Both the position numbers and the translations under genes were made by a program. A model generated the notes under the pieces. It saw nothing but the letters and a program-made list of their open reading frames with translations, ran no database searches and was not told the origin of the DNA. From Candidatus Peregrinibacteria bacterium HGW-Peregrinibacteria-1 (GTDB lineage Bacteria; Patescibacteriota; Gracilibacteria; UBA1369; LOWO2-01-FULL-3), in contig PGYE01000001.1 in the NCBI GenBank assembly GCA_002839505.1, forward strand, positions 647,995-711,994: a stretch of DNA of 64,000 nt. The letters are read 5' to 3'. This document shows, piece by piece, positions 46,598 through 56,992 of this stretch. Position 1 is the first letter of the stretch; every line of letters starts with the position of its first letter.

Positions 46598-47560
46598 TCA
46601 CGCCTCGTTTACCTTTGATATAATCCCACTAAGGTCATCAGGAAGTGCGCTTTCAAAAAGCTGCTTCTTACCATCACAATCCGTAAAGGCCAACCTAAAA
46701 GCATGCAGAAATTGCCTCTCAAGTCCTAGCTCCTTTTTCACCTTTCTCACAAACCCAGCACTCCCATACACCCTATCACCAACAACAGCGTGACCAATTG
46801 CCGCCAGATGGACTCTTATTTGATGCGTCCGACCAGTTTCAATTTTAACCTCAAGCATAGTTAGTGAATTTTGTGCCCAGCTGTAAGACTCCAGAATTCG
46901 ATATTTAGTTAAAGCATTTTTCCCATCCTCCTCGTTCACAACCGCCATCTTTTTCCTATCAGCACCACTTCTCCCGATCGGCGAATCAACCCATCCCTCC
47001 TTATAATTTGGCACCCCCTGCACCAGCGCCAAATAAAATTTATCAATTTTCCTCTTTTTAAAAACATCCACAAAAAACTTATACCCCTTCATTGTCTTAG
47101 CTATAATCAAAAGCCCTGAAGTGTCTTTGTCCAAGCGATGCACGATACCGGGCCTCAGCTGATTAAAAGCCTTAAGATCATCACCAATTTCATCCCAAAA
47201 CAAATTCACCAGCGAATCCTCACCACCCCTTTCACTTGGATGCACAAGAATACCACTTGGCTTATCCACAACCATATAATCTTCGGCCTCATAAATTTTC
47301 CTCACCCCGCTGACGGTACTTTCCTCCATCCGACGACCACCCTCGTCACCTTCATCCTCCTTAGCAAAAAGAATCTCCGGCACCACCACCATATCCCCAG
47401 ACCTTAAAATATAATTACTCTTCACCACCACTCCATTCACAAAAACCTCGGACTTCTTAATAACGCCCTGAATTTTATTCCGCGACACACCATCAAGCCG
47501 CTCCGTCAAAAACGAATCGATCCTCACCCCACTATCCAAATCACTGATAATAAAGTCCAT
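46598..47560 (-). CDS. RluD-family rRNA pseudouridine synthase
   Basis: S4 domain; RPGIVHRLDKDTSGLLIIAKT; KIETGRTHQIRVHLAAIGHAVVGD. Confidence 0.93.
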   Translation of the reverse strand: MDFIISDLDSGVRIDSFLTERLDGVSRNKIQGVIKKSEVFVNGVVVKSNYILRSGDMVVVPEILFAKEDEGDEGGRRMEESTVSGVRKIYEAEDYMVVDKPSGILVHPSERGGEDSLVNLFWDEIGDDLKAFNQLRPGIVHRLDKDTSGLLIIAKTMKGYKFFVDVFKKRKIDKFYLALVQGVPNYKEGWVDSPIGRSGADRKKMAVVNEEDGKNALTKYRILESYSWAQNSLTMLEVKIETGRTHQIRVHLAAIGHAVVGDRVYGSAGFVRKVKKELGLERQFLHAFRLAFTDCDGKKQLFESALPDDLSGIISKVNEA

Positions 47561-47689
47561 TTGTTTCCAATATTAGTAATAATAATTCATCCCTCTCCCT
47601 TTAAAGCTACGCAAAACCGACAAAAAAGTAAAATATAATGGAGAAGTTTTTTCATTAATGTTAATTTAATGACAACCTAACCCCAGCCT

Positions 47690-48655
47690 ATGATCAACCA
47701 TGACATTATCAAAAGCCAACTTTCACACACGCTTCAGAGTACCGATTTTCCGGGCCTAGGAAAGGAATACAAAGGCAAAGTACGGGACAATTACAGCAAA
47801 GATGGACGACGAATAATCATCGTTACCGACAAACTCTCCGCATTTGACAAAAATATCACTACTATTCCTTTCAAAGGACAAGTTTTAAACCAACTTGCTA
47901 AATTTTGGTTTGAAAACACCTCTGACATCATCGGCAACCATGTCATAGAATATCCCGACCCCAATGTCGTTGTTGCCAAGGAATGCACTCCGCTACCCGT
48001 AGAGATGATAGTCCGCGGTTATATCACCGGAGTGACCAGCACTAGCGCCTGGACCCACTACCAAAAAGGAGTCCGCAACTTCTGCGGCAACATCCTTCCC
48101 GAAGGCCTCAAAAGAGATCAAAAATTTGAAAAACCAATAGTCACCCCCTCCACCAAAGCGGCACATGGCGACCATGATGAATCCGTTTCCGGTCAAGAAT
48201 TAATAGAACGACAGCTGCTAACAGCCGATGAATTCAACCATCTATCAAACATATCACTAGCACTTTACCAACGCGGCGTCGAAATAACCGCGAAACAAGG
48301 AATAATTCTCGTTGACACAAAATATGAATTTGGGAAAACAAGCAGTGGCGAAATAGTCCTAATAGATGAAATCCACACACCGGACTCCTCACGCTTCTGG
48401 TTTGCCGATGAATACGCCGAGAGATTTCACAAGGAAGAACCCCAGAAAAAAATAGACAAAGAATATTTACGAGAATGGCTAGCCCAAAACAATTTTACCG
48501 GAGAAGGGGAAGTGCCGGAAATACCTGATGATATCAAAATTGAAACAGCAAGAAGATACATCGAAGCCTACGAATTAATCACCGGGCAAAATTTCAACGC
48601 CGAAAGCGGCAACATCCTTGAACGCATCACTAAAAACCTTAATAAATATCTGTAA
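47690..48655 (+). CDS. purC: phosphoribosylaminoimidazole-succinocarboxamide synthase
   Basis: YKGKVRDNY, IIVTDKLSAFD, EMIVRGYITGVTSTSAW, DTKYEFGK. Confidence 0.96.
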   Translation: MINHDIIKSQLSHTLQSTDFPGLGKEYKGKVRDNYSKDGRRIIIVTDKLSAFDKNITTIPFKGQVLNQLAKFWFENTSDIIGNHVIEYPDPNVVVAKECTPLPVEMIVRGYITGVTSTSAWTHYQKGVRNFCGNILPEGLKRDQKFEKPIVTPSTKAAHGDHDESVSGQELIERQLLTADEFNHLSNISLALYQRGVEITAKQGIILVDTKYEFGKTSSGEIVLIDEIHTPDSSRFWFADEYAERFHKEEPQKKIDKEYLREWLAQNNFTGEGEVPEIPDDIKIETARRYIEAYELITGQNFNAESGNILERITKNLNKYL

Positions 48656-48657
48656 AC

Positions 48658-49110
48658 ATGAAAATACAATTTCTTCTCGGCTCAAAAACAGACCTCGATT
48701 TTACAAAAAAAATCACCCAACACCTTGATGAGTGGGGGATTGATTATCAAATCAAAGTGGCCTCCGCACATAAAGTTCCCGAATTGGTCTACAACATAGT
48801 CACACAAAACAATAAAGACATTGAAAACCTCGTCTACATAACACTAGCTGGAAGATCCAACGGCCTATCTGGCGTAGTCGCCGCCAATAGCATTCATCCA
48901 GTCATAGCCTGCCCACCCCACAGCGACAAATCTGACTTCATGGTGAACATCAACAGCACCCTGCAAATGCCAAGCGACACCCCTGTATTAACAGTGATTG
49001 ACCCTCAAAATGCTGCAATGGCAGCAATCCGAATCCTCGCACTTCGCGACCAAGACCTGCAACACAAAGTCACTGCTCATATTCAAAAAATAAAACAATC
49101 ATTTAATTGA
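48658..49110 (+). CDS. purE: PurE-family AIR carboxylase, class II-like
   Basis: GSKTDLDF, VASAHKVPE, ITLAGRSNGLSGVVAANSIHPVIACPP. Confidence 0.88.
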   Translation: MKIQFLLGSKTDLDFTKKITQHLDEWGIDYQIKVASAHKVPELVYNIVTQNNKDIENLVYITLAGRSNGLSGVVAANSIHPVIACPPHSDKSDFMVNINSTLQMPSDTPVLTVIDPQNAAMAAIRILALRDQDLQHKVTAHIQKIKQSFN

Positions 49111-49117
49111 TACCTTA

Positions 49118-50542
49118 ATGCTATTCAACATATCGCCACTTGATGGGCGCTACAAAGAACGCCTCAACTCTTTATCCAACTATTTTTCAGAAGCCGCACT
49201 AATGAAATACCGAGTGCTGATCGAGATAGAATGGCTAATCTACTTATTCAACGACCTCCAACTCAAAGGTACAAAAAAGTTCATCCCTCAAGACCTCCGA
49301 CTATTAAGACAAATATACGAAAAGTTCGACGAGAAATCAGCCACCGAAGTGAAAACAATTGAAGGTGAAACCAATCACGACGTTAAAGCCATCGAATATT
49401 TCATAAAAGAGAAAATCAAAGGAACCGAAATCGAAGAATATGACGAGTTTGTACATTTTGGTTGCACCTCCGAAGACATCAACAATCTTGCCTATGCTCT
49501 CATGGTCAAGGATTTTACCTCCATGGAGTACCTCCCCACACTAAAAACCATACTACAAGAACTCTTCGATCTGGCACAAAGCAACAAAGATGTTCCCATG
49601 ATATCTCGTACCCACGGACAACCAGCCTCCCCGACGACACTTGGCAAAGAAGTAATCAATTTTGTCTCCCGTATTGAAAACCAGCTGAAAAATTTCGAAA
49701 TGAAAAATGTTTTTATGGGCAAAATGAATGGAGCAGTAGGCAATTTCAACGCCCACCTCATAGCCTACCCCGAGATAGACTGGTCCAAGGCCACCAACAT
49801 ATTTGTCCAAGCAATGGGCCTAAAAGCCAATAGTTACACAACACAAATTGAACCACACGACTCCCAAGCCGAGCTCTACCACCTCTTCATCAGAATCAAC
49901 AACATCCTTCTCGACCTATCGCGAGATTTTTGGACATACATCAGCCTCGGATACTTCAATCAAAAAACCAATAAAGGAGAAATCGGATCCTCCACCATGC
50001 CCCACAAAATAAACCCAATCGATTTCGAAAACGCCGAAGGAAATATTGGAATTTCCAATGCACTTTTTCAGCATTTAGCAAACAAACTCCCCATATCACG
50101 ACTTCAGCGAGACCTGTCCGACTCTACTGCCCAACGAAATATTGGCAGCGCCTGTGCTCACACCATTCTCTCATTTAAGTCAATACTCAAAGGGATTAAC
50201 AAGCTCGAAGTCAACCACGACAAAATCAGCCAAGACCTCCAAGACCACTGGGAATTATTAGCCGAACCGATCCAGACCGTCATGAGAAAAAACCACATTC
50301 CTAAAGCCTACGAAAAGCTAAAGGACCTGACCAGAGGAGAAAAGATTGACCAAGAAGCCGTACAAACATTCATTGAAACCCTCTCCATACCTAACGAAGA
50401 CAAAGAGCAACTACTTAGCCTCACCCCCGAAAAGTACATCGGCATGGCCTCAAAACTAGTCTCTGACTATAAACTGAAATACTCATCCGGCGAGCAAGGC
50501 TGCGGACCAAAAGGCTGTGGCACCTGCAACGGATGCGGATAG
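49118..50542 (+). CDS. purB: adenylosuccinate lyase with Cys-rich C-terminal tail
   Basis: SPLDGRYKERL, RTHGQPASPTTLGKE, GSSTMPHKINPIDFENAEGN; tail SSGEQGCGPKGCGTCNGCG. Confidence 0.95.
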   Translation: MLFNISPLDGRYKERLNSLSNYFSEAALMKYRVLIEIEWLIYLFNDLQLKGTKKFIPQDLRLLRQIYEKFDEKSATEVKTIEGETNHDVKAIEYFIKEKIKGTEIEEYDEFVHFGCTSEDINNLAYALMVKDFTSMEYLPTLKTILQELFDLAQSNKDVPMISRTHGQPASPTTLGKEVINFVSRIENQLKNFEMKNVFMGKMNGAVGNFNAHLIAYPEIDWSKATNIFVQAMGLKANSYTTQIEPHDSQAELYHLFIRINNILLDLSRDFWTYISLGYFNQKTNKGEIGSSTMPHKINPIDFENAEGNIGISNALFQHLANKLPISRLQRDLSDSTAQRNIGSACAHTILSFKSILKGINKLEVNHDKISQDLQDHWELLAEPIQTVMRKNHIPKAYEKLKDLTRGEKIDQEAVQTFIETLSIPNEDKEQLLSLTPEKYIGMASKLVSDYKLKYSSGEQGCGPKGCGTCNGCG

Positions 50543-50648
50543 GACTTCCCCAAAAAGCAAAACACCCTAGATATAAAGTGTTTTCAATTAGAGCTATAAA
50601 TAGTAATATTCCAATCACAGAATTTAAGACAGTAAGAAAATCAAAAAA

Positions 50649-53600
50649 ATGTTTAAACCAGTAGACCCAAAAACACCTCTTCCCTCCGTTGAAAAAAAAC
50701 TCCTCGAATATTGGAAAAAGGAAAACATATTTCAGCAATCAATAGACAATCGCCCAGCCGACAAACGCTACACCTTCTATGATGGCCCGCCTTTTGCGAC
50801 TGGATTACCACACTATGGACACATTCTTGCCGGCACAATTAAAGATGTCATCCCACGATACCAAACAATGCGAGGGTATCGAGTAGACCGACGCTTTGGA
50901 TGGGACTGTCACGGACTTCCCGTTGAAAATGTTGTCGAAAAAAAATTCAACCTCACCAGTAAAAAAGAAATAGAAGAAAAATTTGGCATCGCTGCATTCA
51001 ACGAACAATGCCGCGCCGATGTCCTGCAATATACCGCTGAGTGGGAAGCCACCGTTGAACGCATGGGACGCTGGGTAGATTTCAAAAACGACTACAAAAC
51101 AATGGACCCCGAATACATGGAATCAATATGGTGGGTTTTCCGACAACTATGGGACAAAGACCTCATATATCGCGGACACAAAGTAATGTGGGTCTCTCCT
51201 CCCTTAGCAACTCCCTTATCAAACTTTGAGGTCAGCTTGGGTTACAAAGAAGTCAAGGACTCCGCCGTCACCTGGAAGTTTCAACTGAAAGACGAACCCG
51301 ACACCTACCTTCTAGCCTGGACCACAACCCCATGGAGCACTCTCAGCACAATGGGATTAGCAATTGGCGACGACCACACCTACTTAAAAGTGCAAGTCGG
51401 AGATGAAAAAATAGTTTTCGTCAAAGAACAACTCGAAACAATCCTCAGCGGAATCGAAGAATACGAAATTCTCGAAGAATTCAAAGGCGAAAAACTGGTC
51501 AACAAAAGCTATCACCCCATCGTCGACTACTACAAAGACCTCCCTGAAGTTAAAAACAACCAAAATGCCTACAAAGTACACGCCACCGATTATGTAGAAA
51601 CCAGCAGCGGTACCGGAATAGTAACCATTAATGGATCCTACGGTGAAGTTGATATGGAAGCCGTACAGAAAATTGGACTACCCTTCATTCTCGACCTGGA
51701 AATGAGCGGACACTTCAACGACTTGGCACAGAATTACTCAGGAATGCACTTCAAAGAAGCCGAACGCAAAATCATTGAATACGGCCAAGAAAACAATCAA
51801 ATCTGGAAAGTCGAAAAATACAAACACTCATACCCTCACTGCTGGAGAACCGACGCGCCACTCATCAACTACGCCACCAGTTCATGGTTTGTAAATGTCG
51901 AAAAAATAAAGGAACAAATGCTTTTAGCCAATCAGGATACCCACTGGGTACCCGACGACATTAAAAATGGACGCTTTGGACAATGGCTCGAAAACGCTCG
52001 CGATTGGTGCATAAGCCGTAACCGCTTTTGGGGGGCACCACTCCCAGTTTGGATCGCCGAAGATGACGAAAACGACATGATCTGCATCGGAAGCATCAAA
52101 GAGCTTGAAGACTTTACAGAGCAAAAAGTTACCGACCTTCATAAGCACTTCGTCGACAACATCATCATCATTAAAAATGGCAAAAAATATCACCGGATCC
52201 CAGAAGTATTAGACTGCTGGTTTGAATCGGGGGCCATGCCATATGCCCAAAATCATTACCCCTTCGAAAATCAAGAAATGTTTGACGCCAATTTTCCGGC
52301 CGAATTTATTGCCGAAGGGCTTGATCAGACACGCGGCTGGTTCTACACACTTGTCGTCTTAGGTACGGCACTTTTCAACAAAGCACCATTTAAGAATGTA
52401 ATAGTCAACGGATTGATACTGGCTGAAGATGGTAAAAAAATGAGTAAAAGACTCCAAAATTACCCTGATCCAAATAAGGTATTTGAAGATTACGGCGCTG
52501 ACGCCCTCAGGCTCTACCTTATGAACTCACCTGTAGTCAGAGCGCAAGCCCTAAGGTTTTCAGAACGCGGCGTCGAAGAAGTTGTCCGCAAAATACTTCT
52601 CCCACTATGGAACTCCTATTCCTTCTTTGTAACCTACGCCAACATTGACAACTGGGAGCCAAAAGACAGCAACCGCACAAATCCTCCAGAAGTATCACAC
52701 TCTCTCGACCGCTTTATCATTTCAGAATTGGAAGCTCTCACTCAGCACCTAACCACCGAGCTCGACCAATACCACCTTCAAAAAGCCGCCGAACCAATCG
52801 TCAACTTCATTGACTCACTGACAAACTGGTACATCCGAAGAAGCCGCCGCCGTTTCTGGAAATCTGAAAACGACACCGACAAAGACCAAGCCTACCAAAC
52901 ACTCTACTATGTTCTGACAAAACTATCTAAAATCATAGCGCCCTTCACACCATTTATTGCCGAAGAAATTTTCAGAAACCTCACCGACTCAAAATCTGTT
53001 CACCTCGAAGATTGGCCAGAGGCACACGCCAACTTCATCGACCATGAATTCAATCGAACGACCGCCATCGTCCGCAAAATAATCAACCTCGGACACAGCA
53101 TAAGAGCACAGGAGAAAATAAAAGTCCGGCAACCTCTGTCCAACGCCGAAATAATACTCGAAGAAGATGACTTTCACCGCATCACTAAATCTGAAATTGA
53201 AGTTATCAAAGAAGAACTCAATATCAAAGAAGTAGAAATCACAACCAATGCTCACGACCTAATCTGTAAAACCATATCGATTAACGCATCGATCATTGGC
53301 CCCAAGCTTGGCAGTGAAGTACAAAAAATCATTCAAGATGCTCGAGACGGCAAATACGAGCTCACCCTAGACGGAAAAGTCCAAATCGGCGGACACCTAT
53401 TGGAAGAAGGGGAGTTTGAACTAAAAATACAAGGTAAAGAAGGAGTGAACCTCGCACACGATGATGGAGTCGCCATAACACTCAATACGGTTATTACCCC
53501 GGATCTTGAAGCCGAAGGTTATGCTCGCGACATAATCAGGCACATACAGGACACCCGCAAGGAAGAAAATTTCAATGTTGATGATCGAATAATCATAATT

Positions 53601-53765
53601 GCTCATACCGACAACGACGACCTCAGAAGCATCATCAACTCTCACCAAGACTACATAAAAACTGAAACCCTTGCCAAGGAATTACACCTATCCGACATAC
53701 AACAAGCCAAACCAATCAAATTATCACCATATTCCATGTCAGTAAGCATAGTAATTTCCAAATAA
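50649..53765 (+). CDS. ileS: isoleucyl-tRNA synthetase (IleS2/eukaryote-like type)
   Basis: YDGPPFATGLPHYGHILAGTIKDVIPRYQTMRGYRVDRRFGWDCHGLPVE; GKKMSKRLQNYPDP. Confidence 0.96.
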   Translation: MFKPVDPKTPLPSVEKKLLEYWKKENIFQQSIDNRPADKRYTFYDGPPFATGLPHYGHILAGTIKDVIPRYQTMRGYRVDRRFGWDCHGLPVENVVEKKFNLTSKKEIEEKFGIAAFNEQCRADVLQYTAEWEATVERMGRWVDFKNDYKTMDPEYMESIWWVFRQLWDKDLIYRGHKVMWVSPPLATPLSNFEVSLGYKEVKDSAVTWKFQLKDEPDTYLLAWTTTPWSTLSTMGLAIGDDHTYLKVQVGDEKIVFVKEQLETILSGIEEYEILEEFKGEKLVNKSYHPIVDYYKDLPEVKNNQNAYKVHATDYVETSSGTGIVTINGSYGEVDMEAVQKIGLPFILDLEMSGHFNDLAQNYSGMHFKEAERKIIEYGQENNQIWKVEKYKHSYPHCWRTDAPLINYATSSWFVNVEKIKEQMLLANQDTHWVPDDIKNGRFGQWLENARDWCISRNRFWGAPLPVWIAEDDENDMICIGSIKELEDFTEQKVTDLHKHFVDNIIIIKNGKKYHRIPEVLDCWFESGAMPYAQNHYPFENQEMFDANFPAEFIAEGLDQTRGWFYTLVVLGTALFNKAPFKNVIVNGLILAEDGKKMSKRLQNYPDPNKVFEDYGADALRLYLMNSPVVRAQALRFSERGVEEVVRKILLPLWNSYSFFVTYANIDNWEPKDSNRTNPPEVSHSLDRFIISELEALTQHLTTELDQYHLQKAAEPIVNFIDSLTNWYIRRSRRRFWKSENDTDKDQAYQTLYYVLTKLSKIIAPFTPFIAEEIFRNLTDSKSVHLEDWPEAHANFIDHEFNRTTAIVRKIINLGHSIRAQEKIKVRQPLSNAEIILEEDDFHRITKSEIEVIKEELNIKEVEITTNAHDLICKTISINASIIGPKLGSEVQKIIQDARDGKYELTLDGKVQIGGHLLEEGEFELKIQGKEGVNLAHDDGVAITLNTVITPDLEAEGYARDIIRHIQDTRKEENFNVDDRIIIIAHTDNDDLRSIINSHQDYIKTETLAKELHLSDIQQAKPIKLSPYSMSVSIVISK

Positions 53766-53782
53766 AAATAACCCACAAAAAA

Positions 53783-54154
53783 ATGTCTATTATCCTTGCA
53801 CCAATCATCTCCATAATGGCAAATGGAATTGCCCTATACTTCCTAACCAAGCTTGTCTCCGGCATCAGCTACACCGGCGGCCTCACATTTTTCATCATAG
53901 CAGCCATTATAGTAGGGATACTAAACTCCTTTGTTAAACCAGCACTAAAAATATTTTCATTACCCCTCATAGCCCTAAGTGGTGGACTTATGCTTATAGT
54001 GATCAACGCCTTCATCCTATGGCTTTTAAACTACATTATCACTATAATTCAATTCCAAGATGTCACTTTGAGCTTCCAAGATACCACAACCTATGTTATA
54101 GGTGCTCTAGTCTTCGGATTAATCAACTGGATAATAAATTTAGTAATCAAATAA
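53783..54154 (+). CDS. 4-TM membrane protein, phage-holin-IV/DUF (PF04020-like) family
   Basis: IVGILNSFVKPALKIFSLPLIALSGGLMLIVINAFILWLL. Confidence 0.75.
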   Translation: MSIILAPIISIMANGIALYFLTKLVSGISYTGGLTFFIIAAIIVGILNSFVKPALKIFSLPLIALSGGLMLIVINAFILWLLNYIITIIQFQDVTLSFQDTTTYVIGALVFGLINWIINLVIK

Positions 54155-54158
54155 CAAA

Positions 54159-54380
54159 ATGGAATCACTCTTAATTACAATTCAGGTCGTAGTAGCAATA
54201 CTACTTACACTTGCAGTTCTTACCCAAAACAAAGGAGGCGGATTCTCGGCCGCGATCGGTGGGGGAGGAGCTAGCAATTTCGTCCCTAGCAAGCGTGGCG
54301 CAGAAAAAGTTTTATTCAATGCCACAATCGTCCTAGCAATAATCTTTGTTGCCAACTCTATTGCCTTTTTCTTTATTTAA
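54159..54380 (+). CDS. secG: preprotein translocase subunit SecG
   Basis: IQVVVAILLTLAVLTQNKGGGFSAAIGGGGASNF...RGAEKVLFNATIVLAIIFV. Confidence 0.92.
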   Translation: MESLLITIQVVVAILLTLAVLTQNKGGGFSAAIGGGGASNFVPSKRGAEKVLFNATIVLAIIFVANSIAFFFI

Positions 54381-54381
54381 A

Positions 54382-56061
54382 ATGTTTTCAATCATTGCGA
54401 AAACAATTAAGTCTTACGACCAAAGAGACAAACTCATTAGTCTCTTTGGCATTGTCTTACTACTTCTAATGGTAGTAAAAATCACCGTATTCCCATATGG
54501 TCTGTTTAATTTTGGCCAACCAAACATCTACACCGAAGGAATTGTCAGCGAAGCCGGATTTCAAAACATCAATCCTCTTTTCATAGAATATAACGAGGCC
54601 GATCGCGAAGCATCAAGGCTCGTATTTTCTGGCTTAATGAAATACGACAAGGAAAAGCGCAACATCGTTGACGACCTCGCGACACTTAGTATCAACGAAG
54701 AAAAAACAGAATATACCTTCACCATAAGAGACGGCATCTTCTGGCATGATGACGCGCCATTTACCGTAGATGATGTCTATTTTACATACCAAGATGTTAT
54801 CGGATCACCAGCCTTTCAGAACGAAATACTAAAGGCTAACTTATCCGAGGTAAAAATTGAAAAAACCGATAATAGAACGATTAAATTCATCCTCGAGAAA
54901 CCAAACACCTTCTTTATCGCCAATTTCACAACCGGAATCCTTCCAAAACACATACTCGGCAACATACCAATAGAGGAAATTCTCGTTAACGAATTCAATA
55001 AAAAACCAATCGGCACCGGCCCCTATAGAATGGAAGAGCCAGTACAGAGCTATCCTGACGGAAGAATGCAGGTAGTCTTGCAACAAAACAAAAAATACTA
55101 CGGACCAATATCTGAAATAGAAACAGTAAGACTCATATCCTACCCCACTAGCGCTCAACTCATCGCAGAAGACAATGTCGTCAACGGTATAGTTAAGGTA
55201 ACCGAAGAGTTTATCGATCAAGTGAAAGAGAACGAACGATTTTCCCTTCAACAATACGAATTACCACAATACACCGCAGTATTTTTCAACCTCGAAAGTG
55301 AAGCACTCAAAGATAAGCAGAAAGTAAGGCTAGCACTGCAAAAAGCCATTGATAAGGAAGACCTCATGTCCAATCTACCCAATAAAATAGCCGTCGACAC
55401 TCCCCTCATGCAACTCAACCAAGATGAATGGCTATATCAGCCCAACAAGACTGAAGCAGAAGGTGCCCTCAAGGACTCCGGATATTCATACAAGGCTGAA
55501 GATACCGACAACACCGGGTATCGCTACGACTCACAAGGCAACGCCCTCGAATTCACCTTAATTGCCCGTTCCTACCCTGACGGCACCCGCCAACTTCAAG
55601 AGTCAACTGAAGTAATAAAATACTTAAAAGAGTCATGGGAATCCATCGGCGTAAAAATCAACCTCGAATTTTTAGACCAAAACACCTTTAAAGAAAGAAT
55701 TAAAAACAGAAGCTACGATATGCTTCTTGTAGGCCAAAGCCTCGGCTACAACCTCGACACATACTCATATTGGCACTCCAGCCAGGCAAGTCCACTAGGA
55801 CAAAACCTCTCGAACTACAAAAGCTTCCGAGTTGACAGCCTGATTGAGGACATCCGGTCCACCCTCGACAGCGAAAGACAAAATGAAAAATTATTAGAAC
55901 TTGCCGCTCAAATCCAGCAAGACATCCCAGCAATTTTCCTATACCGACCAGTATACTACTACGCCAGCGATAAGAAAGTCGGCAACCTCACCATGAATGG
56001 TGTTGTTTTCGCCAGCGATCGCTACTCTGATATCAGCAATTGGAAATTCACCAATAGATAA
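54382..56061 (+). CDS. ABC-type extracellular solute-binding protein, family 5-like, TM anchored
   Basis: YTFTIRDGIFWHDDAPFTVDDVYFTYQDV, GTGPYRM; ATG 54382 preferred over 54346. Confidence 0.88.
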   Translation: MFSIIAKTIKSYDQRDKLISLFGIVLLLLMVVKITVFPYGLFNFGQPNIYTEGIVSEAGFQNINPLFIEYNEADREASRLVFSGLMKYDKEKRNIVDDLATLSINEEKTEYTFTIRDGIFWHDDAPFTVDDVYFTYQDVIGSPAFQNEILKANLSEVKIEKTDNRTIKFILEKPNTFFIANFTTGILPKHILGNIPIEEILVNEFNKKPIGTGPYRMEEPVQSYPDGRMQVVLQQNKKYYGPISEIETVRLISYPTSAQLIAEDNVVNGIVKVTEEFIDQVKENERFSLQQYELPQYTAVFFNLESEALKDKQKVRLALQKAIDKEDLMSNLPNKIAVDTPLMQLNQDEWLYQPNKTEAEGALKDSGYSYKAEDTDNTGYRYDSQGNALEFTLIARSYPDGTRQLQESTEVIKYLKESWESIGVKINLEFLDQNTFKERIKNRSYDMLLVGQSLGYNLDTYSYWHSSQASPLGQNLSNYKSFRVDSLIEDIRSTLDSERQNEKLLELAAQIQQDIPAIFLYRPVYYYASDKKVGNLTMNGVVFASDRYSDISNWKFTNR

Positions 56062-56123
56062 AAATTTTCTTTACAAGCAATATAAAAATCTGTATCAATA
56101 TATGGCTTTAACCCTAAAATCAA

Positions 56124-56576
56124 ATGCAAATAGAAGTAGTACTTAACAAGAATGTTGCTAACCTTGGACGAAGAGGAGAACTCGTAAGAGTCCGAAGAGG
56201 ATATTTCCGAAACTATTTATATCCGCAAGGTGATGCCGTAATGGCCACCCCAAGCATCAAGAAAGTTGCGTTAAAAAGACAAGAAAACCAAGTAGAAAAA
56301 GTCCAAGCCACTAAGAAAAACGCTGATAAAATCGTCAAGCAGCTAGCTGGAATCACAATTAAATTCACAGAAAAAGCCTCAAAAAATGGCAAGCTATATG
56401 CTGGAATATCCGAAGATCAAATAATTGAGGCCGTAAAAAAAGAATCTGGAGTCGAGCTACATAGCGAATTCATCAAAATGGAAACAATTAAGGAAATTGG
56501 AGAACACAAGATTTCCGTTTCATTTGGAGGTGAAGCAAACACCGAAATCACCGTAACAGTAGACGCAAGCAAATGA
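56124..56576 (+). CDS. rplI: 50S ribosomal protein L9 (bL9)
   Basis: MQIEVVLNKNVANLGRRGELVRVRRGYFRNYLYPQGDAVMAT. Confidence 0.96.
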   Translation: MQIEVVLNKNVANLGRRGELVRVRRGYFRNYLYPQGDAVMATPSIKKVALKRQENQVEKVQATKKNADKIVKQLAGITIKFTEKASKNGKLYAGISEDQIIEAVKKESGVELHSEFIKMETIKEIGEHKISVSFGGEANTEITVTVDASK

Positions 56577-56992
56577 TTCTCGCCTTAGACTACGGAAGCA
56601 AGAGAATAGGACTAGCCACTGGAGAAGAAGAATTAAAAATAGCATTTCCCAGAAGCGTACTGACAAACACATCAACAAAAGAAGCCGCGCAATCAATTGC
56701 GGCTTTTTGTCTTGATCATCAAATCACAAAAATTGTCATTGGACTGCCTTTAAACAACCCCAACTATCCCGACAACCCAATTATGAATGACCTCAAAAAA
56801 TTTCAACAAGAGCTTCTTCAAACCCTACCACAACTTGAGATCATTGAGGTAGATGAACGATACACCTCCTATCAGGCCGACACCCTAATACAAGACATCA
56901 GCATAAAATCAAAAAAACAAAAAACCAACCACTTAGGCCGAGACGCCTACGCCGCACAGGCAATACTTCAACACTACTTTGACCAAACCTAA
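56573..56992 (+). CDS. ruvX: YqgF/RuvX-family nuclease
   Basis: LALDYGSKRIGLATGEEE, IVIGLPLN, EVDERYTSYQAD. Confidence 0.93.
   Translation: MILALDYGSKRIGLATGEEELKIAFPRSVLTNTSTKEAAQSIAAFCLDHQITKIVIGLPLNNPNYPDNPIMNDLKKFQQELLQTLPQLEIIEVDERYTSYQADTLIQDISIKSKKQKTNHLGRDAYAAQAILQHYFDQT

Noticed and set aside
50543-50648. T-box leader for ileS
   Set aside because: No T-box or specifier-stem features in the ~100-nt upstream region
53783-54154. Prophage holin
   Set aside because: The family name includes 'holin', but no phage genes are nearby and the context is ileS-secG
44314-56576. Alternative genetic code (UGA as Gly), as in some related candidate phyla
   Set aside because: TGA terminates obg, pth and rplI at expected protein ends, and no in-frame TGA is needed in any gene
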